Assembly (NCBI RefSeq): GCF_000622085.1
Contig: NZ_JHWL01000001.1
Span: 62,001-126,000, forward strand
DNA: 64,000 bases
Direction of reading: 5' to 3'
From: Butyrivibrio proteoclasticus P6B7
GTDB lineage: Bacteria; Bacillota; Clostridia; Lachnospirales; Lachnospiraceae
The translations under genes were made by a program, and so were the position numbers. This document shows positions 18,142-27,375 of the stretch, piece by piece. Every line of letters starts with the position of its first letter. The stretch's first letter is position 1. The notes below the pieces were generated by a model, which had not been told where the DNA came from, did no database searches, and saw only the letters and a program-made list of their open reading frames with translations.

Positions 18142-18969
18142 ATGGGGAACAGACTTCAAATACTTATATCTGCAGTAAATAAGGATCCAGATGCTCTCAT
18201 AAGGAGCAATGGCATTGAGTGTGATGCTATTGTAGTCAATCAGGTAATTGACGGTAGTGAGGCAGCTGAAAGCGCAGAGGATATAGTTGAAGATAAAAAT
18301 ATAGATGGGAAGGCTGTAAGGATAGTGACCATGCACAGGAAGGGCGTGGGCTTATCTAGAAATACAGCACTTGATAATGCGGATCACGAGATAATCCAGT
18401 TTGGAGATGATGATATAGTCTATAGCTCCGGGTATAGTGCTCTGATACTGGAGGAATTCGATAAACATAAAGAAGCAGATGTTATTCTATTCAATGTGCT
18501 GGCTCAGCCAGGCAGAGAAACCTATTGGAATCAGGATTACAAGAGAGTGTCCTGGTTTAACTATGGTCGTTACCCAGCTTACGCCATCTGTGCAAGGCTG
18601 GATAAGCTTAAGGAGGCAGGAGTTAAGTATTCGCTTTTGTTTGGAGGCGGAGCTCCCTACATGAATGGCGAAGACAGTCTCTTTTTACATGATTGTCTTA
18701 AGGCTGGACTTAAGATATATAGGACAACTGTAGAGCTTGGCCATGAGATGTCTACAGGTACTTCAACATGGTTTAAGGGATATACTGAGAAGTTCTTTTT
18801 TGACAGAGGAGTGCTTTATCATTTCCTTTATGGAAAGGCTGCCTTTGTGTGGGGACTTAGGTATCTTCTTAAGAATAACGATAACATGTGTGATGAAATG
18901 GGCTTTTTCAAGTGCTTTGGGATTTTGCTAAAGGGAGTAAAGCATGGAAAGGGCCTAAAGAAGGTTTAA
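18142..18969 (+). CDS. GT2-like glycosyltransferase
   Basis: A 275-residue GT-A fold protein. Recognisable parts are an N-terminal ILISAVN strand, KGVGLSRNTAL (the G-x-x-x-ARN region of GT2 enzymes) and QFGDDDIVY holding the acidic metal motif. A GEDSLF segment near residue 175 matches the usual acid/base region. The donor-binding start is shorter than in classical GT2 proteins. It ends directly against the polymerase gene (no gap), so the two are surely co-translated. Confidence 0.82.
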   Translation: MGNRLQILISAVNKDPDALIRSNGIECDAIVVNQVIDGSEAAESAEDIVEDKNIDGKAVRIVTMHRKGVGLSRNTALDNADHEIIQFGDDDIVYSSGYSALILEEFDKHKEADVILFNVLAQPGRETYWNQDYKRVSWFNYGRYPAYAICARLDKLKEAGVKYSLLFGGGAPYMNGEDSLFLHDCLKAGLKIYRTTVELGHEMSTGTSTWFKGYTEKFFFDRGVLYHFLYGKAAFVWGLRYLLKNNDNMCDEMGFFKCFGILLKGVKHGKGLKKV

Positions 18970-20097
18970 ATGGCTGTTTATTTAACTCTGATTCTGGTGG
19001 TGATTTTATTTGCCGCCATGGTTAAGCAAACTGAATCAGGAAGTGGACTTAAGGCTGCATACGATCATGGGATTACAAGACAGGATATGGTGAATGTCAT
19101 TGTGCTCGTGTTTCTTTTTGCGGCTTTATTTGGTGTGTCTGCTCTCAGGGTCAACGTGGGTAATGACTATGCCAAGTATGTAGAATTCATGCACCTTGTA
19201 TACAGTAGGGCTTATGTTCCCACAGAGGCCGGATTTAATGCTCTTACCTACGCGGTTTATTATCTTTGTGGTTATGAGAATTTCATTCTGGTGTTTGCTA
19301 TTTTTGCCTTTGGAACCCTGCTTTTTTTCTTCAAGGCTCTTTGGCAGCAGAGTGAGTGGTTCTTTCTTAGCTTTATGATGTTTATGCTTCTTGGCTACTA
19401 TTTCCAGTCCATAAGCACAGTCAGATATTATCTGGCTTTGGGAATGGCCATGTATTCTATAAAGTTTGTGATAAAGCGGGACTGGCCTAAATTCATATTG
19501 GTGGTTCTTATTGGATGTCTTTTCCACAAGTCCGTTCTGGTGGTGCTGGCGCTGTATCCTATAGCAAGGCTTCGCTGGAAGAGATGGATGGTGGGCGTTC
19601 TTGGGATCCTGTGTGTATCATGCCTGTTTCTACAGGACTTTTACCTTAAGATCGTGGTAGCTCTTTATCCTTCCTACAAGGATACGGAGTATCTGGTGGG
19701 CGGAACCAGCTACGTGTCTATCGCAAGGTGTGCTCTGGTTTTGGTATTGTCCCTTTACTTCTATAAGGATATGATCGCGGATAATAGGACCAACAGGTTC
19801 TACTTTAACTGCAACAATCTGGCTTTGGCGTTGTATGTGTTTGGTTCTTTCCTTCCTATTATTTCAAGGATTGGATATTATCTGACAGTTACTCATATTT
19901 TATTTATTCCTGCAATGCTTCTTAATGTTAAGGATTATAAAAAGAAAAGGCTGCTTACAGCGGCGGTTGTGCTGGGGTGCCTTGTTTACTTTGCAATGTA
20001 TATGAAAGACGCAGGTAGTGATGGAATCAGAATCCTGCCCTATCAGACATTTTTATATCATGAGATGCCCCTTACTCTCTCCGAGAGGGGATATTAA
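18970..20097 (+). CDS. EpsG family polysaccharide polymerase-like membrane protein
   Basis: A 375-residue protein with about ten membrane helices. An early loop carries LRVNVGNDYAKYVEFM and a later one FHKSVLVVLAL; both are typical of the EpsG (Wzy-like) family that joins repeat units outside the membrane. It is the only EpsG-type polymerase in the window. It lies between two GT2 genes of the same operon. Confidence 0.88.
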   Translation: MAVYLTLILVVILFAAMVKQTESGSGLKAAYDHGITRQDMVNVIVLVFLFAALFGVSALRVNVGNDYAKYVEFMHLVYSRAYVPTEAGFNALTYAVYYLCGYENFILVFAIFAFGTLLFFFKALWQQSEWFFLSFMMFMLLGYYFQSISTVRYYLALGMAMYSIKFVIKRDWPKFILVVLIGCLFHKSVLVVLALYPIARLRWKRWMVGVLGILCVSCLFLQDFYLKIVVALYPSYKDTEYLVGGTSYVSIARCALVLVLSLYFYKDMIADNRTNRFYFNCNNLALALYVFGSFLPIISRIGYYLTVTHILFIPAMLLNVKDYKKKRLLTAAVVLGCLVYFAMYMKDAGSDGIRILPYQTFLYHEMPLTLSERGY

Positions 20098-20112
20098 GGA
20101 GATAGTTCTTTT

Positions 20113-20985
20113 ATGAAAAAAGCTTTTTTTACAATAATTGTTGTTTCATATAATGCTGGTCATAAGCTTGTGGAGACGGTGGATAGCATCAAAGCCCAGA
20201 CCTTTAAGGATGTAAGAATCCTGGTGAAGGATGGAATGTCCACGGATGGCTCTGTAGAAGAGCTGATGGCCAAGTACCAGACAGTATCTGCGGATCAGGG
20301 TGATAGCGAGGATATTATCCTTGTAAAGGGCGCAGATAAGGGGATTTATGATGGTATGAACATCGCCCTTACTACTCTTAAGGAAATCGGAGATAGAAGT
20401 TCATATGTCTTTTTCCTTAACTGCGGAGATGTGTTCAAGGATGAGAAGGTTCTTGAGGAGGTGTACGATCGCATAGTTTCCTACAAGAGGGAGACTGGCG
20501 GTCAGGGACGATATATCTTTTACGGAGATATATTCGAGAGGATCACTCAGCAGAAGGTATCCTCTAATCCTAAGATTGATGATTACGCCTGTTACAGGAA
20601 TGTACCGTCGCATCAGGCCTGCTTTTACGATGAGGGCCTCATAGAAAAAGAGCTATTTGATCTTAGTTACAAGGTGAGAGCCGATTATGAGCAATTTCTT
20701 AGGTGCTTTTATGTGGACAAGGCAGAGCCTGTCTATATTCCTGTGATCATATCTATCTACGAAGGCGGTGGATACTCGGATCAGAATGCGGAAGTATCTG
20801 AGAATGAGAGAAAAGAGATAATTGCTAAGTATTTGAGCCCTGACAAGATCAGAAAATATGACCTGTTAAGGGTGTTGACCCTTGCTAAGCTTAGGACTGC
20901 GATTTCCTCAAATAAGGCTACTGCGGGAGTCTACAACAAGCTTAAGTCCGCAATCTATGGACTTAAGGGCAATAAGGAGAAATGA
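20113..20985 (+). CDS. GT2 glycosyltransferase, WcaE-like
   Basis: A 290-residue GT-A enzyme with TIIVVSYNAG, LVKDGMSTDGS, and the signature KGADKGIYDGMNIAL, which is characteristic of the colanic acid WcaE-like subgroup. FLNCGD supplies the metal-binding region. The last 60 residues are basic and helical. It has a good AAGGAG site 9-10 bases before the start. Confidence 0.92.
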   Translation: MKKAFFTIIVVSYNAGHKLVETVDSIKAQTFKDVRILVKDGMSTDGSVEELMAKYQTVSADQGDSEDIILVKGADKGIYDGMNIALTTLKEIGDRSSYVFFLNCGDVFKDEKVLEEVYDRIVSYKRETGGQGRYIFYGDIFERITQQKVSSNPKIDDYACYRNVPSHQACFYDEGLIEKELFDLSYKVRADYEQFLRCFYVDKAEPVYIPVIISIYEGGGYSDQNAEVSENERKEIIAKYLSPDKIRKYDLLRVLTLAKLRTAISSNKATAGVYNKLKSAIYGLKGNKEK

Positions 20986-20986
20986 T

Positions 20987-22273
20987 TTGAAGGTATTATG
21001 GCTGTGTAATATCATGCTTCCTGCCTACGCCATAGCCCATGACCTGGATTATTCAGTGAGAGAGGGCTGGCTTACAGGATGCCTTAACAGAATAATTAGT
21101 CAAAAAGAGCCTGATTTCCAGCTGGGAATCTGTTTCCCTGCATCCGGGGAGATTACTACTTCCAGCGAGGTTATTCAAGGCGTTACTTACTATGGATTTA
21201 ATGAGGATCTGGACCATCCTGAAAAGTACGATGGTACTATCGAGAACAGGTTTCATGCTATTCTTGATGACTTTAATCCGGATGTTGTGCACATTTTCGG
21301 GGCAGAATTCCCTCATTCCCTTGCCATGCTGAGAGCCTTTGGTAATCCTGAGAAAGCTCTTTTGGGGATCCAGGGAATATGTAGTGAGATCGCCAAGGCT
21401 TACATGGCGGGCATTCCTGAGGAGGTGCAGAATACTGCCACCTTTAGGGACAGGCTCAAAGAGGACTCTCTGATTCAGCAGAGGGAGAAATATCTTGCAA
21501 GAGCTGAGCATGAGAGGGAAGCCATCATGCTTACAGGCAATATCACTGGAAGAACGGATTTTGACAGGGAAAAGACCAATGAAATAAATCCGGAAGCTAA
21601 CTACTATTTTATGAACGAAACCATGAGACCTTGTTTCTACAAGGGAAAGTGGGAGGAGAAGAACGTGGTTCCCCACAGTATCTTCCTTTCACAGGGAGAT
21701 TATCCGCTTAAGGGCTTTCACTTTGTGCTGGAGGCTATGCCTAAGCTGCTTGAGAGGTATCCTGATGCCCATCTGTATGTGGCAGGTAATAACATTATTG
21801 GAAAGGGTAAGAGCAAGTACCCATACTTTGTCAGGGCCAGTGCCTATGGCAAATATATAAAGAAACTCATCTCCAAGAACAAGCTTAAAAAGAGGGTTAC
21901 AATGTTGGGAAGCCTTTCTGATGAGGAGATGAAGCAGCAGTTTTTGGAGAGCAGTGTATTTGTCTGCCCTTCAGTTGTGGAGAATTCGCCTAATTCCGTG
22001 GGAGAGGCCATGCTTCTTGGTGTGCCTACTGTGGCAGCCAGGGTGGGCGGTATTCCAACTCTCATTACTGAGAATAAGGATGGGCTTTTATTTGAAAGCG
22101 GAAATGTGGACGAGATGGTTAATGCCATCAGTTCAATCTGGGATGAGCCAGTAATATCAGCTGTTATTAGTGATAATGCAAGACAGCACGCTCGCAAGAC
22201 CCACGATGCGGACGCCAACTACAATCGATTGGTTGAAATATACAGAGAAATCAACAAGAGGAGCAAGGCTTGA
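20987..22273 (+). CDS. GT4 family glycosyltransferase (TTG start)
   Basis: A 428-residue GT-B enzyme. I place the start at TTG 20987: it lies one base after the stop of the preceding gene and seven bases after AAGGAG, and the N-terminus KVLWLCNIMLP begins the Rossmann domain properly. The donor domain contains PLKGFHFVLEAM, HLYVAGNN and the GT4 signature VVENSPNSVGEAMLLGVPTVA. An insertion of about 90 residues (roughly 150-240) separates the two lobes. Its stop overlaps the next gene by four bases. Confidence 0.9.
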   Translation: MKVLWLCNIMLPAYAIAHDLDYSVREGWLTGCLNRIISQKEPDFQLGICFPASGEITTSSEVIQGVTYYGFNEDLDHPEKYDGTIENRFHAILDDFNPDVVHIFGAEFPHSLAMLRAFGNPEKALLGIQGICSEIAKAYMAGIPEEVQNTATFRDRLKEDSLIQQREKYLARAEHEREAIMLTGNITGRTDFDREKTNEINPEANYYFMNETMRPCFYKGKWEEKNVVPHSIFLSQGDYPLKGFHFVLEAMPKLLERYPDAHLYVAGNNIIGKGKSKYPYFVRASAYGKYIKKLISKNKLKKRVTMLGSLSDEEMKQQFLESSVFVCPSVVENSPNSVGEAMLLGVPTVAARVGGIPTLITENKDGLLFESGNVDEMVNAISSIWDEPVISAVISDNARQHARKTHDADANYNRLVEIYREINKRSKA

Positions 22274-23460
22274 AGGTTACATTTGTCTCTAACTACATAA
22301 ATCACCATCAGCTTCCCTTCTGTCTTGCCATGGAGGCCATGAAGGATGAGGTGAACTTTGCCTTTATACAGACAAAGCCCATGGAGGAGAAGCGTACCCA
22401 GATGGGATGGGGGCTTGATGTATCCCAGTACTCCTTTGTTAAGCTCTTTTACCAGGACAAGGAGGAGTGCGAGAAGCTGATCCTTGAAAGTGATGTGACC
22501 ATCTTTGGCTGGAGCGATGGAATGCTGCTGTCTCTTGAAGAACAGCGATTTAATGAGGGCAAACTGTCCTTTAGAGTCAGTGAGAGGATCTACAGAGAGG
22601 GCCAGTGGAAGTTCATATCTCCAAAGGGCCTTATCCGCAAGTATCATGAGCACATCAAGTATCGTAAGAGCCCTGTTTATCTGCTTTGTGCTGGGGCGTA
22701 TGTGGCATCTGATTTTAATCTGATTCACGCTTACCCGGGGAAGAGGCTTAAATGGGGGTATTTCCCTGAGGGAGATGATAGTTCTTTTAAGGAAAAAGAG
22801 CTTTCTAACAAGATTAAGCTGTGTTGGGCCGGAAGGTTTGTGGCGCTGAAGCACCCGGAGTTTGTGATAGGCCTTGCCAAGATACTAAAGGAAAATGGCT
22901 ATAACTTTGAGATTGAGATGATTGGCGATGGCAATCTTAGACAGGAGCTGGATGTGCTGGTCAAGGCGGCTGGCGTAGACGATGTCATCAGCTTTACAGG
23001 AAATCTTAAGCCCGCTGAAGTAAGGCAGCACATGGGGGCTTCTGATATATTTCTTTTTACCAGCAACTATTTAGAGGGCTGGGGAGCAGTTGTGAATGAG
23101 GCAATGCTGGAGGGCTGCGCTGTGGTGGCTTCCAAAGAGGCAGGAGCCGTACCGTTCCTTATTCAGGACGGTGTAAATGGCCTTAGCTATCAAAACGGCA
23201 GCTACACTGACTTCCAGCAGAAGGTATTGTATTTATTTGAAAATCGAGATAAAATCCATGAGTTTGGGAAAGCAGCAAGAAATACGATTCTTGATAAATG
23301 GAATGCGGAAAATGCTGCCAAAGAACTGGTGAGATTTTGCAAGGAGTACTATGCAAATGGTAATCCAAGGCCCAGTGCTGACGGGCCTATGAGCGTGGCG
23401 GAGTGCATTAAGCCCGCGGGGTTACTTAGGTCACTTAAGGAAAAGAGTAGATTGGAATAG
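22270..23460 (+). CDS. GT4 family glycosyltransferase (TTG start)
   Basis: A 396-residue GT-B enzyme starting with KVTFVSNYINHHQLPFC. The C-terminal lobe has LCWAGRFVALKHPE, MIGDGNLRQEL and the donor-binding region LEGWGAVVNEAMLEGCAVVAS. The TTG start lies inside the stop of the preceding gene (TTGA overlap), so translation is coupled. Specificity cannot be inferred. Confidence 0.9.
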   Translation: MKVTFVSNYINHHQLPFCLAMEAMKDEVNFAFIQTKPMEEKRTQMGWGLDVSQYSFVKLFYQDKEECEKLILESDVTIFGWSDGMLLSLEEQRFNEGKLSFRVSERIYREGQWKFISPKGLIRKYHEHIKYRKSPVYLLCAGAYVASDFNLIHAYPGKRLKWGYFPEGDDSSFKEKELSNKIKLCWAGRFVALKHPEFVIGLAKILKENGYNFEIEMIGDGNLRQELDVLVKAAGVDDVISFTGNLKPAEVRQHMGASDIFLFTSNYLEGWGAVVNEAMLEGCAVVASKEAGAVPFLIQDGVNGLSYQNGSYTDFQQKVLYLFENRDKIHEFGKAARNTILDKWNAENAAKELVRFCKEYYANGNPRPSADGPMSVAECIKPAGLLRSLKEKSRLE

Positions 23461-23464
23461 GAAA

Positions 23465-24694
23465 ATGAGATTAATTGACAAGTTTTTTCAACAGGAAATT
23501 GAGATTTTTGGAGTGAAGATCACATTTTTTGATGTGGCATTCTTTGCTGTGATTTTTGCGCTGGGACTGATCTTCAGGCTTTCACTGTATGATGTGGTTT
23601 CTGGAGATTATTTCTATGCCTTTGCAGACTGGATGAAGGAGTGTCATCAGGCAGGCGGTTTCGCATATCTGGGAATCAAGCCTGGGGTAAGTGATGCCAG
23701 CACCTTCGATTACAACTGTATGTTCCAGTACATCATAGTTCTTTTGCACTATATCGGTGGCGGAATTGATGATATGTACCTGGTTAAGACAGTGTCTGTG
23801 ATCTTCGATTATGTATGCGCCATCACAATTATGAGAATCGCATACAATGTTACAAACAGAAGTGTTCACAAGGCTCTTATGGCTTTCGCAGCTGTTATGT
23901 TCCTTCCTTCAGTGGTTCTTAACAGTGCTGCCTGGGCACAGAACGATTCTATCTATACTGCTTTTGTTCTTTTGTCCCTTCTTCACATTATTAAGGGCAA
24001 GGACAACCGCGCATTTATCTATTTCGCGCTGGCTTATAGCTTTAAGCAGCAGGCAATTTTCTTTATGCCATTCATTATCATCATGTGGCTTAAGAACAAG
24101 GTTAAGATCAGATATATCCTTTGGGTGCCTGTTATCCACGTGGTTGCCATGGTTCCTGCGGCTATTGCAGGTAGAAAGTGGGGCGACCTCCTTGGAATCT
24201 ACGGCAATCAGGTTAAGATGTTCTCAAGTCTTACCATGAATTACCCAAGTATCTATACAATTCTTTCTTCAGAGAATAAGAAGGGAACAAGGCAGGTTCT
24301 GGTATCTGCGGCTACTATAGCAACTGTTATTATATTCGGAATCATTGCTTACTACTCCTATAAAAAGGCCTATGAGATCACTTATAAGCACATGATTACT
24401 TTGGTGCTGTTTACAGCTGAGCTTTGCTGCTTCTGTTTGCCGGCAATGCACGAAAGATATGGATTCCTTCCAGAGATTCTTGCTGTTGTTTACGCAGTTC
24501 TTAGCTACAAGGGACTTACAATATGCACGGCTCTGCAGGTTCTGACTTTGATGACCTATTCAAGGTATTTGTTTAAGTCTAATATCACCGCTTCTAATCT
24601 CGTTGTTCTGAGTATGGTAATGCTTGGCATTATCCTTTGGCTTGGATACGACCTTTATAAGCAGATGAGTATGGGAGAAAGAGTAAATGCCTGA
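23465..24694 (+). CDS. GT-C type mannosyltransferase-like membrane protein (Gpi18-like)
   Basis: A 409-residue protein with about ten membrane helices. The first outer loop has SGDY with Asp48, and AWAQNDSIY (157-164) resembles the WGQxDS motif of Gpi18/PIG-type mannosyltransferases that use lipid-linked sugars. LAYSFKQQAIFFMPF follows, also typical. By family the enzyme would act outside the membrane. It overlaps the following GT2 gene by eight bases. Confidence 0.78.
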   Translation: MRLIDKFFQQEIEIFGVKITFFDVAFFAVIFALGLIFRLSLYDVVSGDYFYAFADWMKECHQAGGFAYLGIKPGVSDASTFDYNCMFQYIIVLLHYIGGGIDDMYLVKTVSVIFDYVCAITIMRIAYNVTNRSVHKALMAFAAVMFLPSVVLNSAAWAQNDSIYTAFVLLSLLHIIKGKDNRAFIYFALAYSFKQQAIFFMPFIIIMWLKNKVKIRYILWVPVIHVVAMVPAAIAGRKWGDLLGIYGNQVKMFSSLTMNYPSIYTILSSENKKGTRQVLVSAATIATVIIFGIIAYYSYKKAYEITYKHMITLVLFTAELCCFCLPAMHERYGFLPEILAVVYAVLSYKGLTICTALQVLTLMTYSRYLFKSNITASNLVVLSMVMLGIILWLGYDLYKQMSMGERVNA

Positions 24695-25694
24695 TCATAA
24701 TCAGAAGATATCTGTAATCATACCTGCATATAATATTGAGAAGCTTATCAGGAAGTGCGTGGAATCCTGTGTTTCCCAGGATTATCCAAAAGAGCTGTTG
24801 GAGATTATCATAGTAGATGATGGCTCCACCGATTCTACAGGAAGTATCTGCGATGAGCTTGCCGAGGAGAACAGTAATGTGAAAGTTTTCCACAAGGAAA
24901 ATGGAGGCTCAAGTAGTGCAAGAAACCTTGGAATCAGGAATGCTACAGGAGATTACCTGGGCTTTGTGGATAGCGATGATTACATTGATCCAAGAATGTA
25001 CAGCACTATGATGGACTGCGCTGTTAAATATGATGCAGACATGGTGCAGATTTCAAGGGATGAGATCTCTGAGGATGGCACAAAGCTTCCGGATGTGGTC
25101 ATTCCACCATCATTCATTACAGAGATTACTCCAGTTGAGCATTTGAGAACGTTACTTAGTCATACTGGGGATGCTTCATTTTGTACCAAGATTACTAAGA
25201 GAAGTCTTTTTACTGAGGATTGTCTTTTCCCTGAAGGGGCCCTTAATGAGGACTTCTATCTTATGATACATATGCTGGAGAAGGTCAATAAGCTGGTGAT
25301 CATTCCAGATCAGTATTACCACGTATTTTATAGACTTGGAAGTAATTCCAGGAAGAATAAGGATGACAAGGATTATTTCCCTTCTGTATTTACAGATATT
25401 GTTGTAAATGCTGACGTGGCAGAGAAGCTTTGCAGAGATAATCATCCAGAGCTGTTGGAACTGGCTGAGAGATTTGGCTTCTATCAGAGATTGGATTATC
25501 TTCTCCATATTCCAATCAGTAAGATGACCAAAGACAATTCTTTTTACTGTCAGGTAGCTGAATATATCAGGCATAATCGGAAAAAGATAAAAAGCAACCG
25601 TTATTTAACTCGTAAACAGAAGGCATATCTGGAACTGTTATCCTTCAATCCTATATTTGTCAGAAAGGTTCATGCCCGTATTAGAGGACTATAA
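24687..25694 (+). CDS. GT2 family glycosyltransferase
   Basis: A 335-residue GT-A enzyme with SVIIPAYNIEKLI, IIVDDGSTDST, SSARNLGI and FVDSDDYI, so donor and metal sites are intact. The C-terminal 100 residues are helical and basic. Eight-base overlap with the preceding membrane protein gene suggests the two act in one pathway. Confidence 0.93.
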   Translation: MPDHNQKISVIIPAYNIEKLIRKCVESCVSQDYPKELLEIIIVDDGSTDSTGSICDELAEENSNVKVFHKENGGSSSARNLGIRNATGDYLGFVDSDDYIDPRMYSTMMDCAVKYDADMVQISRDEISEDGTKLPDVVIPPSFITEITPVEHLRTLLSHTGDASFCTKITKRSLFTEDCLFPEGALNEDFYLMIHMLEKVNKLVIIPDQYYHVFYRLGSNSRKNKDDKDYFPSVFTDIVVNADVAEKLCRDNHPELLELAERFGFYQRLDYLLHIPISKMTKDNSFYCQVAEYIRHNRKKIKSNRYLTRKQKAYLELLSFNPIFVRKVHARIRGL

Positions 25695-25699
25695 TTTGC

Positions 25700-27265
25700 A
25701 TGAAAACTAAAAAATCCGAGATAACAATAGTTTTTTTAATATTGGTGGCAGCTCTCTTTGTGAATATCTACTTTGGATTTTCCAAGGCTGGATTCCATGA
25801 GGATGAGTATTATACCTATTTTTCATCCAACAGGAGCATTGGCTTATACCAGCCAGACAGACAATGGCAGGACAGACAGACTATTTTGGATGAATTTGTA
25901 GTTAAGCCAGGAGAGGGATTTAACTACGGGCTGGTTAAGCTGGTTCAGTCCTGGGATGTTCATCCACCTTTCTATTATTTTATCTTTCATACTGCCAATT
26001 CTCTGGTGCCAAATGTCTTTACCAAGTGGACAGGAATAGTAGTTAATATAATAGCTTTTGTTATTTCATTTTTCTTACTATATCTGCTTCTTAAGCGCCT
26101 TAAAGCACCATTTGAAGTAGAGATTCTTACTCTTGTTTTCTGGGCTCTTAACCCACAGACTGTATCCTGTAACATGCTGATAAGGATGTATGCCTGGTTG
26201 ACGGTGTTTATTCTGGCCTGTGCATATACTCATGTCAGATTTATTCAGGATTATGATAAGGTCAGCAAGAAGGACCTGATGATTAAGTACCTGATTCCTA
26301 TCATGGCTGTTTCATATGTTGGTTTCTTGATTCAATATTTTTACCTTTTCTTTTTCTTTGGAATTGGTCTTGGAACCTTTGTGTGGCTGATCCGTACCAA
26401 GAAGGAAATAAAGCAGGCTTTCATTTATGCGGGGCTTTGCGCTGTTTCCTTGATGTTGTCGGTAATTACTTACCCTGCCAGTGTTCGCCACATGCTTGGA
26501 GGCTACAGGGGTAATGAAGCCACCTCCAGCCTGTTTTCCTTAGGGGATACAGGGATGAGAATTGCCTTTTTCGTAGGACTTTTGAATAATTACGTCTTTG
26601 CTGGCGGTCTGATCATAGTTCTTTTCTTCATCATTGGTGGAATGATGTACAGGATCATTCATAATAAGAAGTCAGTGAAGATCAGCGATAGCGGCATTGT
26701 ATTGTCATTTGCGGCTTTTGTGTATTTTCTTTTAACAGCAAAGAGTGCTCTTCTGGTAGGAAGTGCCTCTAACAGATATGAGATGCCGATTTATGGCCTG
26801 TTGATTCTTATCTTTGTGTATGACCTGTATCTTGTGCTTGATAATGTGGGCAACAAGATGATTATGTACGGTGTATCGCTGGCACTTATGGCGTTCTTGT
26901 TAAAGGGATTTTTGTACGATCACAATGTGCTTTTCCTTTTTGAGGAGGATAAGGCTAAGATCGAGTACGCAAGAGATAATAAGGATGAAGTGGCGGTTGT
27001 GATGTTCAAGAGTGCCACAGCATATAACGTTTGGCGACTTACTGATGAGCTTCTTGAGTATGACGAGGTTTATTACATGGATGTTGCCAATACTGAGAAG
27101 ATTGAGGATCCAAAGGTCACAGGCGCAGATAAGATCATATTGTACATGGCGGATGACGATTGCGATAACGAAGCCATGGATAATATATTGGAAAGCTGTC
27201 CCCGGATAGAGGGTTATGTGTACGTTCATTCTGAGGATATGTGGACCACCTATGAACTTGAATAA
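25700..27265 (+). CDS. GT-C (GT39/PMT-like) membrane glycosyltransferase
   Basis: A 521-residue protein with about eleven membrane helices and a short soluble tail. The first outer loop carries GFHEDEYYTY with acidic residues Glu34-Asp35-Glu36, and DVHPPFYY (86-93) follows, the layout seen in PMT/ArnT-type GT-C enzymes. It presumably transfers a sugar from a polyprenyl carrier outside the cell. It closes the polysaccharide operon; a T-rich run but no clear hairpin follows. Confidence 0.82.
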   Translation: MKTKKSEITIVFLILVAALFVNIYFGFSKAGFHEDEYYTYFSSNRSIGLYQPDRQWQDRQTILDEFVVKPGEGFNYGLVKLVQSWDVHPPFYYFIFHTANSLVPNVFTKWTGIVVNIIAFVISFFLLYLLLKRLKAPFEVEILTLVFWALNPQTVSCNMLIRMYAWLTVFILACAYTHVRFIQDYDKVSKKDLMIKYLIPIMAVSYVGFLIQYFYLFFFFGIGLGTFVWLIRTKKEIKQAFIYAGLCAVSLMLSVITYPASVRHMLGGYRGNEATSSLFSLGDTGMRIAFFVGLLNNYVFAGGLIIVLFFIIGGMMYRIIHNKKSVKISDSGIVLSFAAFVYFLLTAKSALLVGSASNRYEMPIYGLLILIFVYDLYLVLDNVGNKMIMYGVSLALMAFLLKGFLYDHNVLFLFEEDKAKIEYARDNKDEVAVVMFKSATAYNVWRLTDELLEYDEVYYMDVANTEKIEDPKVTGADKIILYMADDDCDNEAMDNILESCPRIEGYVYVHSEDMWTTYELE

Positions 27266-27287
27266 ATGGCGTATTTATGCGGGTTTT

Positions 27288-27316
27288 TTGACCTTTATAT
27301 TATCTTATATTATAAT
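27288..27316 (+). promoter_or_regulatory. Near-consensus sigma-A promoter for the nonulosonic acid operon
   Basis: TTGACC (27288-27293) and TATAAT (27311-27316) are separated by exactly 17 bases. Transcription would start near 27323, right before a small TTGGG...CCCAA hairpin, and about 50 bases before the ATP-grasp gene. Confidence 0.8.
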
Positions 27317-27375
27317 CAAGTAAATTGGGAAGTGTACCCAAATTGCGATAATCCTGACAAGGAGGCGTTAATTTG

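Noticed and set aside
20882..20986. Extended N-terminus for the GT4 gene at 20987, overlapping the preceding GT2
   Set aside because: The extra residues do not look like a GT4 start, and the TTG at 20987 has a perfect AAGGAG site and spacing.
27266..27290. Possible terminator after the GT-C gene (GCGTATTTATGC then TTTTTT)
   Set aside because: The stem would have only a two-base loop with a GT pair, so it is not convincing despite the T-run.
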